NCBI GenBank assembly: GCA_905221605.1
Contig: CAJNDS010001613.1
Span: 719,733 to 773,378, forward strand
DNA: 53,646 nt
Reading direction: 5' to 3'
Source: Symbiodinium natans
Taxonomy: Eukaryota; Sar; Dinophyceae; Suessiales; Symbiodiniaceae
Below the pieces are notes generated by a model. That model did no database searches, was not told where the DNA came from, and saw only the letters and a program-made list of their open reading frames with translations. This document shows positions 46,146-53,646 of the stretch, in pieces. Each line of letters begins with the position of its first letter. Positions within the stretch are counted from its first letter, which is position 1. Position numbers and translations under genes: made by a program.

Positions 46146-48761
46146 CTGAGCGGAGTGCAAATCCAAGTCTACGCATCGTGACCGCGAATGATGTCTACAA
46201 GCCCGAGCGGCTGGCTTTGGTTCGTACTGCTGCACGGGCGGCTGGAGCCACAGGCGCACCTGTCAAGCTGGTTCTGCCCGGCGATTTGCTTGGCGGCTCC
46301 TTGTATGCCAGTGAACATTTGGGAGAGTCCACCATTGACATCTTGAATTCCATGAGTGTCAACTACTGCGTTTTGGGCAATCACGAGTTCGACTATGGCG
46401 AAGCGCGCCTACGTGAGCTCATGAACATGTCCCAGTTTTCATGGCTTGGCTCCAACGTTCGGGACCTTGACTCGCAGTCCATCTTTCACACGACTCTGGA
46501 TTCCGATGCGTTCTGGATACAGTCCCGTGATGGACCTGTGCAGGTTGGTGTGTTTGGCTTGTGTACCTCTGCAACCCCTCAGCTTTCAGACCCGGGCAAA
46601 AACATCAGCTTCGAAGATCCCACCCTGCATGCAACCAGGCGCCGAGTCCAATGCATGCGACTGCACGAAAGATTTGAGAAGGCATTTTGAGAGCCTGTGC
46701 CACTGCCGTATCGCCACTAGCTGCGGTTCTTGAATTGTGCCTCTAAAGTTTTGGACCTTTATCTCATGTCGGCGGTTGCCCTATGTTGCACTCGGTGGAT
46801 ATGTCGAAAGGGCTGTTCATGGCAATTCCTGGAAGGTGTGTGCACGCACTGCAGAAGCGTGGCTGTGAAGTCATCGTTGCCCTGACGCACTTGAGCCTCT
46901 ACCAAGACAAGCAGCTGGCCGAATCATGCGCTGGCATCCATGTCATCTTGGGAGGCAGCGCCCACGAACTCTCATCCTAACATATCCTAACGGTTCTGTC
47001 TAGTCGATCCTTCATCAGGTGTAAGGAATTGATTCTGCCTGCCATTAGAACCTCTCTGGGATCTTGCAAGGCCATGATCATGACCCTTATTTCTTGATTC
47101 ACCACGGCGTGCTCATTGCCAAATGTGGCCAGAATGCTGTTCCTTTCTCTGGTTTTGAGCATGCTTCTCTCTTGCCATAAGAGGATGTTGAAGGCAGACG
47201 CCGCTCAAGGCGCAGGGCTCATGAGATGAAGCCCTGGTTCCACCATGCTCCACCATGTTCCACCACTGGCCTCGGATTCAGCAACCAGATTCACCCATCA
47301 AGGATTGTCAACCCTCGGCCCCTCCCATATCACCTACCCTGCCCACCCAGCCCTCCCCTACACTTTAACCCCGCCCAAGGCCTTGGGAGGTGTACTTGAC
47401 TCCATGATTCCTTAGAGGGTTTGGTTTTGGTTGCGGGGTCAGAGGTTACTAGTGCCAACGGCCTGTTGTGCCCCAGCAGATGGCTCAGGATCACGTCGGA
47501 ATACTGGATTTGTATGTGGATCGAGCTGCGACTGGCTTGGAGCTGCGGCACTCCTTCCACTTCCAAAGTACATCGGCTGTTCAAGAGGATCCTTTAGTGG
47601 CAAAAGTGGCGGCAAGGTGGAAGAAATCGGCCACAAGTGGCGAGGACGACTAGTGACTAGTAGCAGCAAAAATCTTCGAGGAGGTGTTTTTGGTTTGTGC
47701 TGCTTAGTGACTGGAAGACATTTTACTAGGTTGAACCCAACCAAGTAGAGGAAGAGCTCTGCACCGTGGGATCCTCATTATCCAGTCGGACACAAGAGCT
47801 TCGCTCCACGGAAAATGCCTTCGGCTGCTTGGTTGCGGATGCAATGCTGTGGGCCTGCCGTCCACACGGCTGCCACGTGGCGATTGTGAACGGTGGCTTC
47901 ATCCGACAGGAGTTCAGTGCATGTCTGCCACGCGTGCATATTCAAGATGGAACCGGCTTTGTTAACATGCGCCCAGGACAACGTGTACCCTGCGCACTCC
48001 GCTTTGACAGCTCTGCAGGCAACATAATGACATAGAGATTGGTAAGGATATGTAGCTGCTTCCTTTGCCATCGAATCTGGCTGACTGAAGGTGAGCGAGG
48101 AGTTGCCCTTCGCGGAGTGCCCGGCAGTGGTACGCATGACAGGCCATGACCTACGCTATGCTTTGGAGGACTTGACCTGATGTGTCCTGTGTCATTCACA
48201 CTCCCTTCAACATCCAGTCTGCCCTCGAAATACCTCCAGGAGATGCTTCGGTCAGCTCCGACTCCAGTGGGCTGCTTCCCTCATCTGTCAGCTGGTATTT
48301 TGGCAGCGGCGTATGAACGAATGATCGTGAGCGTTCAGCACCCGATGCACAAGACGTGAGTCTGAGCTTCAGCTAAGTCTGTGTTCTGTCAAGATCTGTG
48401 AAGGCATGCGCGTGAGCTACGATCCCCATGCTCCGCCGATGGGACGAGTAAGAGGCGCCGCAGACAAAAGCATCTCTGATTGTTTAATAGTGCAAAGCAG
48501 ATTGCATAGATCAAGTCTGCATACATCTCTGCAGGCTTGGAGGTGGAAGGTCAAACAGTTGACCCGGACGGTGAGTACCTGGTGGCCATAAATCGCCTGT
48601 TCAGCGAAGTTGCGGCCGATGGGGTAGAGACGTTTTGCAAGAGCGAGCGCGTCTACACCCACCACCAATTATTTCGAGATGTGGTCGTGGACTATTTGCG
48701 CGAGCGCAGGCATGTTAGTGGAGAACTGCCGAGGCGTTTGGTCCCGGCATCGGGTCCCTGA
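46146..48761 (+). CDS. 5'-nucleotidase/metallophosphoesterase family protein
   Basis: Resembles the bacterial UshA / eukaryotic ecto-5'-nucleotidase architecture: a calcineurin-like metal-binding phosphoesterase domain, then a substrate-binding C-terminal domain. N-terminal signs: SLRIVTANDVYKPERL (the D-x-H site, here D-V-Y), VLPGDLLGGS, NYCVLGNHEFDYGEARL (the GNHE metal motif) and SWLGSNVRD. The exon ends at 46638 (donor GC) and resumes at 46836 with CVHALQKRGCEVIVALTHLS and HVILGGSAHE. Later pieces: DHVGILDLYVDRAATGLELR (about 47490), NAFGCLVADAMLWACRPHG with VAIVNGGFIRQ (about 47806-47910), ELPFAECPAVVRMTGHDLRY (about 48098), GMRVSYDPHAPPMGRVRG (about 48403) and VEGQTVDPDGEYLVAINRLF (from 48542), ending at 48761. 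The last four are typical of the C-terminal domain. It is probably secreted or membrane-bound by family. The signal sequence and several junctions are not found. Confidence 0.87.
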
Positions 48762-49519
48762 ACGAAATCCTGACGAGCAGCAGGTCTCCCTGATTCCGAG
48801 CGACAGCTTTCCAAGTGTCTGGCTATCGTAGCTTGTAGTCCAGCCGGCATTCACCAGCTGGTCGGGCCGTTGCAATCAGGAGAGAAAGGCATGGGAGTGA
48901 TTGCACGTGTGGTTGTATGACATGGCTGTAGGTGTGGGGATGTTTGCAGGGATTTCAGCACGAGTCTGTTCGCACCATGGCCATGTGAGTACACGGAGCG
49001 TGGCTTGTCTCAGGAAAATGGCCACAGGCCAGCCGCCTTGATGCAGCTGTATGAGGAGGCACAGGGCAACAACGCATGCTTACCACCGAATGATGGGCAG
49101 CTTGTGTTGCAAGTCGGCTCCGCAATGGAAGGCAGATAGATCTCACAGATCATCGAGCCGCGCTCTTACAAGGGGGGTGCGTTCGTGTGCGTTCATCTCA
49201 CATTCGCGCCATTGAGGAGACTTGTGTCGATACATGGCAGGCACTCGCAGCGGCAAAGGCAGGTATCCTGGCGGCTCAATTGTGTTCCCCTTTCTAGGTG
49301 TATACTATTTATGCTTCCCCTTCAGTTTTGCCGACAAGGGAAGCCTAGTTGAGACGTAGTCTGCAATCCTCTACTCTTCCTTGCAACTTGGTCTCAGGCA
49401 CCATGCGGTATCACAGGCGGGACTCAGACGTTCTTACTGCTTCGATTGCGATGACAGCACCACGACTTGAGAGAAGCTCTGCAGGTACGCCATTCGGCCC
49501 ACAGAAGACATCATGCTAG
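48762..49519. other. No certain gene
   Basis: A plus-strand stretch at about 49040-49135 (MQLYEEAQGNNACLPPNDGQ) reads plausibly and could be a final exon of the nucleotidase-like gene or the first of the next. No junction or family was identified. Confidence 0.35.
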
Positions 49520-49866
49520 GAAGGAGTACCAGGGTGATGAGCCAGAGGATGGCAGCTACGAAGACAGACGACCCTCCCTCTCTGAGGACTTGTGGTCTCC
49601 CGAAGCAAAGGCTTCAGAGTATCCGCACGCCTTGAGACGTATCACAACGTCGCTCATTGCTTGATCACAGACGTACTCCATCGTCGCTCATTGCTTGATC
49701 ATGAAAATGGAGAGCCTTCGAGGACTCAGCTGCAGACGGGCAAGACGACGAAGCAGAGGCAGATGACAACAGTCGACAGGAAGATGTTCGCTACGAAGAC
49801 GAGCAGCAGGAAGCACGACTCTCGGAGCAGGGGGTGCAAGCAAGTTGGAGATCCGACTTGCACTCT
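49520..49866 (+). CDS. Acidic protein exons, hypothetical
   Basis: Two plus-strand stretches have strongly acidic, coding-like composition. The first (about 49520-49640) contains GDEPEDGSYEDRRPSLSEDL. The second (49714-49866) contains AADGQDDEAEADDNSRQED and then EQGVQASWRSDLHS, ending immediately before a good GT donor (GTGAGT at 49867). They lie in different frames, so an intron between them (about 49640-49710) is required. Downstream, 50160-50275 holds another coding-like stretch (KFPGQFRYLPKDTLTPTGLR). The common direction and composition suggest one intron-containing gene of unknown function. No domain is recognised and start and stop are unknown. Confidence 0.4.
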
Positions 49867-50345
49867 GTGAGTATCTGAAGGCATTCAGTCAATAAGCATC
49901 ACGCTGCAAAGGTGCCCCCGCCAGAGCGGCATGCTCACCGCTCCAAGAATGCCACCGCGGTCTGAATTCATTTTCTTGTCGTATACCAGACAGATGCCAC
50001 AGATGCCATGTCTTCATATGTGCAACGTGTTTACAGTTGAAAAACGCGTCAGCGAGTGAGAAATGGTTGACCCGCTTAGCACCTCAGCCCCAGCAGTTGC
50101 TTCAGGCGCGGTCCTCTTCCAGCCATGCAGATTCTACGTCCGACTCGACGGAAGACTCTGCCAAGCCGCTGGCCAGAATACATCCGGGCTCAAGTGTTTG
50201 CCACAGGCAGCCAGCATGAACCTAAATTTCCGGGCCAGTTCCGGTATTTGCCAAAGGACACCCTGACTCCAACAGGGCTCCGAAGTAACACGGCCCATTG
50301 AATCGTGCCGCATCGCACTGTTCACGAAAGCAAGAAGTGTGAAGA

Positions 50346-50397
50346 AGCTCCTTTCCAAGCAGAATTAGTTCGCTAAAACTCTGCTTGGAAAGGAGCT
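50346..50397. repeat. Perfect 18-bp inverted repeat (hairpin)
   Basis: AGCTCCTTTCCAAGCAGA (50346-50363) is exactly reverse-complementary to TCTGCTTGGAAAGGAGCT (50380-50397), with a 16-nt loop. It lies in non-coding sequence downstream of the acidic exons. It could form a stable RNA hairpin, be the core of a small transposable element, or act in 3'-end formation. None of these is shown. Confidence 0.9.
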
Positions 50398-50626
50398 AAC
50401 CGTGAAGAGAACAACAGTATTATAATTGCAAACGAGTGAGCAAAGAGAACGAAGTGCGTGAATTCAGTAATGTTGTGAACGAAACCGCTAAATGCACCAA
50501 AATATACCACTTTTCTAGTATTTGTTCATGTGTCCTTTTCCCCCTTTATAATATTTAATGGCTACCGCCAGTGCCGCCGACCCCCTCCAAGGGGGGCCAA
50601 GGCACTGTGGGCTCCGGCCGCGGATT

Positions 50627-50655
50627 ATGTATATATATATATATATAGATATATG
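50627..50655. repeat. (TA)n microsatellite
   Basis: A TA-dinucleotide run with one interrupting G, in the non-coding stretch between the hairpin and the telomere-like block. Confidence 0.9.
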
Positions 50656-50699
50656 CGCAGGGCTTGGTCAGGTTGTAGAGTTCAGGGGGGCGAAACATG

Positions 50700-51125
50700 G
50701 AGCCCTGATGCGCAGGGAACCGCAAACCCGAAACCCGCAACCCTGAAACCCCAAACCCCCAAACCCGAAACCCCCGTAACCAGGAGACTTGAACCTGAGG
50801 CCTCGACGTACACCCCAAACTCGAAACCACAAACCCGAACCCCTAAACCGCCGTGGCGGCGGAGACCATGGCGGAAGCGCCGGGCCGCCCAGTCAGGGTT
50901 TGGGATGCCGAGGAGGAGGGTTTGCAGATTTTCGGGGATAATGGAGGGTTGAGGCAGTCGAGACCTTGCAAGGCCTAGAGTTCAGGGTTTAGGGTTTAGG
51001 GTTCTGGCAAGCAATCCAAGCTCGTGGACATTCGCCACTTCCCAAAAATTCCGGAGCCAGCAGAACCCCTCCACCCTAAGATCCCCCGAACCCTAAAGCC
51101 TAAACCCTAACTCCCCTGGGCTAAA
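50700..51125. repeat. Telomere-like block in both orientations
   Basis: Between 50725 and 50855 the plus strand carries CCCTAAA-like words (AAACCCGAAACC, CCCCAAACCC). Around 50984-51003 the orientation reverses with three tandem TTTAGGG-like units. From 51088 to 51125 it returns to CCCTAAAGCC and TAAACCCTAA words. The arrangement suggests fused or rearranged ancient telomeric sequence rather than a functional end. Confidence 0.75.
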
Positions 51126-51179
51126 CCCTGCATCCCGAAATGCTAGACCTCCCAGAAGCTGGAATCGGAAGATCCAAGG

Positions 51180-53646
51180 TTACCTGCAGGGGGGCGGGGT
51201 GCGTGGGTGGTGGGGGTAGAGCAAGCGGGCCAAGCGGGGGAGGTCGAGGGGATGGAGAGTGGGAGCATGGGTCAAGGGGGGAGTAGGCGGAGCTGGAAGG
51301 GCAGAGGGCGGAGCGGGCAGCGGGCGGAGGGGGCGGGCATGCACTGGGGCCCTTTAAAGTCAGCTGAGGATCCACATCCATGGGCCGTGGACCATGAGCC
51401 AATGGGGCCAGGAGCCATGGGTCCAGTGGGGGGCGGGGTGCATGGGGGGTGGGGGTGGGGGGGGTGGGGGCGGGGGTGGGGGTTGGGGGTGGGGGTGGAG
51501 CCATGGGGCCAGGAGCCATGGGTCCATGACAAGCGTGGGCGGCGGGGCAGGGTGCGTGCGGGGTGGGGGGGGTTGGGGGGTGAGGGGCCATTTCTCGGAC
51601 CAGCATTGGCAGCCATGCAGGTCGAGGGATGAAGAATGGGACCAGGAGCCATGGGTCCATGAGAAGCATGGCGGGGTGCGTGGGGGGCTTGGGCAAGGGA
51701 GGGAGTATGCGGAGCGGGAAGGGCAGAGGTGGTGGGGGAGGGGCGGAGAAGCCACCTGCTTGGGCAGTGGACCATAATGAATGGGGTCCATGAGGGGCAT
51801 GGGTGCGTGAGGGGTAAGGGGTAGGGAGCTGGGTATGAGGGGTAGGTCAAGGGGATGGAGAGTGGGAGCATGGGCCAGAGGGGAGTAGGCGGAGCTGGAA
51901 GGGCGGAGGGCGGAGCGGGCGGAGCGGGCGGAGGGCCCGGGCATGCGCTGGGGCCCTTTGAAGTCAGCTGAGAAATCCATGGGCCGTGGACCATGAGCCA
52001 ATGGGGCCAGGAGCCATGGGTTCAGTGGGGGGCGGGGTGGGGGGTGGGGGTGGGGGTTGGAAGTGTGGGTGGGTGGGGGTGGTATGGGGGTGGGGGTTGG
52101 GGGCAGGGGCCTTTTCTAGGACCAGCATTGCCAGCCATGTAGGTGGAGGGATGAAGAATGGGACCAGGAGCCAATGGGGCCAGGAGCCATGGGTCCAGTG
52201 GGGGTGGGGGTGGAGCCATGACGCCAGGAGCAAGGGGCCCATGACAGGGCGGCGGGGCAGGGTGCGTGCGGGGGTGGGGGTGGAGCAGCTCAAGGGATGA
52301 AGAATGGGACCAGGAGTCATGGGTCCATGAAAAGCATGGCGGGGTGCGTGGGGGGCTTGGGCAAGGGGAATGTGTGCGGAGCGGGAAGGGCGGATGGGCG
52401 GGGAGCGGGTGCGTGGGTGGTGGGGGTAGGGGCGGAGGGGAGCCATGGGGCCAGGAGCCGGCGGCGGGGCATGAGGGGTAGGTCAAGGGGATGGAGAGTG
52501 GAGCATGGGCCAAAGGGGGTGGGGGGCAGGGTGTGTGCGGGGTGGGGGTGGGGGTTGGGGGTGGGGGTGGAGCAGGGCCATTTTTTTGACCAGCATTGGC
52601 AGCTATGCAGGTCGAGGAATGAAGAATGGGACCAGGAGCCATGGGTCCATGAGAAGCATGGCGGGGTGCGTGGGGGGCTTGGGCAAGGGGGGAGTATGCT
52701 AGGACCAGCATTGGCAGCCATGCAGGTCGAGGGATAAAGAATGGGACCAGGAGTCATGGGGGGCTTGGGCAAGGGGAGAGCGGGAAGGGCGGATGTGGTG
52801 TGTGGGTGGTGGGGGTAGAGCAAGCGGGAGGTCGAGGGGATGGAGAGTGGGAGCATGGGCCAAGGGGGGAGTAGGCGGAGCTGGAAGGGCGGCGGAGCGG
52901 GGAGCGGGCGGAGGGGGCCCCTTTGGCGTCAGCTGAGAAGCCACATCCATGGGCCGGGCCAGGAGCCATGGGTTCAGTGGGGGGCGGGGTGCGTGGGGGG
53001 TGGGGGTGGGGGTTGGAAGTGTGGGTGGGTGGGGGTGGGGGTTGGGGGTTGGGGGTGGCAGGGTGTGAAGAATGGGATGTTTGGAAGTGTGGAAAGGGTG
53101 GGGTGTGTGGGGGTGGGGGTTGGGGTGGGGGTGGAGCCATGACGCCAGGAGCAAGGGGCCCATGACGGGCGGCGGGGCAGGGGTTGGGGGTGGGGGTTGC
53201 GGGTGGGGGTGGAGCAGCTCAAGGGATGAAGAATGGGACCAGGAGCCATGGGTCCCTGAAAAGCATGGCGGGGTGCGTGGGGGGCTTGCGCAAGGGGAAT
53301 GTATGCGGAGTGGGAAGGGCGGATGGGCGGGGGTGCGTGGGTGGTGGGGGTAGGGGCGGAGGGGAGGCATGGGTCCATGAAAGGCATGGGCGTGCGTGAT
53401 GGGTCCATGACATGAGGGGTAGGTCAAGGGGACAAAGGGGAGTAGGCGGAGCTGGAGAGTGGAATGGTAGGGAAGGGGAAGGGAGTGGCAGAGGGTAGGC
53501 CGCAAGATGTGGCGGGCGGGTGTGAGGGGTTGGGGAGGGAGGGGTGGGGGGTGAGGGGTGGTGGGGTGTGGGGGGTCGGGAGCGTTGGGGGAGGGGGGGT
53601 TAGGGGCTGGAGGGGGCAGTGTGGGAGGGTGGGTGAGGGGGGGGGT
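51180..53646. repeat. G-skewed complex tandem satellite
   Basis: About 2.5 kb to the window edge made of shuffled copies of a few modules. One contains GACCAGCATTGGCAGCCATG (near 51598, 52590, 52702, with a variant near 52120). A second contains ATGGGTCCATGAGAAGCATG or a close variant (near 51650, 52320, 52640, 53250). A third contains GGGGATGGAGAGTGGGAGCA (near 51249, 51852, 52837, with a variant at about 52488). Spacers are G-rich. C is scarce on the plus strand throughout, and runs of GGGG could form G-quadruplexes. Very long Pro-rich minus-strand frames and Gly-rich plus-strand frames here are products of the repeat and not genes. Whether this is subtelomeric, centromeric or an array boundary cannot be decided from the window. 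Confidence 0.9.

Noticed and set aside
51121-53505. Very long Pro-rich minus-strand frames (up to 268 codons) and Gly-rich plus-strand frames
   Set aside because: They follow the G-skewed satellite in all frames at once and consist only of repeat-encoded P, T, H, S or G, W, E; there is no motif or start context.
1-53646. Dinoflagellate spliced-leader relics upstream of the intronless genes
   Set aside because: I looked for the conserved TTTTGGCTCAAG core near the ankyrin, Sel1 and secreted-protein genes and did not find it; a systematic search was not possible.
1-53646. CRISPR arrays, bacterial operons, phage or viral genes
   Set aside because: No regularly spaced repeats with unique spacers, no ribosome-binding-site-led gene strings and no recognisable viral protein motif were seen.

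Overview
The window looks like nuclear DNA of a dinoflagellate (Symbiodiniaceae-like). The evidence is internal. Recognisable eukaryotic proteins are split into many short exons. In 19 introns that I could place by protein continuity, 18 end in AG followed by an exonic G. Their donors are a mixture of GC (10), GA (5) and GT (4), which is the known dinoflagellate splice pattern. Degenerate TTTAGGG-type telomere-like DNA, long compound microsatellites and sparse coding density fit as well. No rRNA, tRNA, CRISPR or bacterial operon was seen. No spliced-leader relic was noticed by eye.

Layout. 1-2381: nothing recognised. 2382-2982: fragment of a family-25-like glycosyltransferase. 3868-4928: SAM-dependent methyltransferase in six exons. 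5292-9811: epsilon-tubulin in at least eight exons. 10586-11542 (minus): possible membrane protein. 14841-15620: ankyrin-repeat protein in one exon. 19890-20760: second family-25 glycosyltransferase. 23650-24717: Sel1-repeat protein. 25600-27180: a sharply AT-rich island with two divergent reading frames interrupted only by TGA. 29694-30352: Lys/Glu-rich exons. 30516-32414: secreted Ser/Glu-rich protein with two matching Cys/Trp motifs. 34771-42330: EF-hand protein fused to a HAD-like domain, whose 3.1-kb intron holds telomere-like DNA and a fold-back element. 46146-48761: 5'-nucleotidase-family protein. 49520-49866: acidic exons. 50346-50397: a perfect 18-bp hairpin. 50700-51125: telomere-like DNA in both orientations. 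51180-53646: strongly G-skewed tandem satellite up to the window edge.

All confidently recognised genes lie on the plus strand over about 46 kb, as expected for dinoflagellate unidirectional gene arrays. The G-rich satellite may mark an array boundary or a subtelomere. The genes do not form an obvious pathway: they cover basal-body tubulin, glycosylation, methylation, calcium sensing, nucleotide or phosphate hydrolysis and repeat-scaffold proteins.

The most unusual object is the AT-rich island, which may derive from a genome that reads UGA as an amino acid, or may be decayed by CGA-to-TGA mutation. Exon limits are by-eye inferences from protein continuity and splice motifs. Ends of most genes are unresolved.
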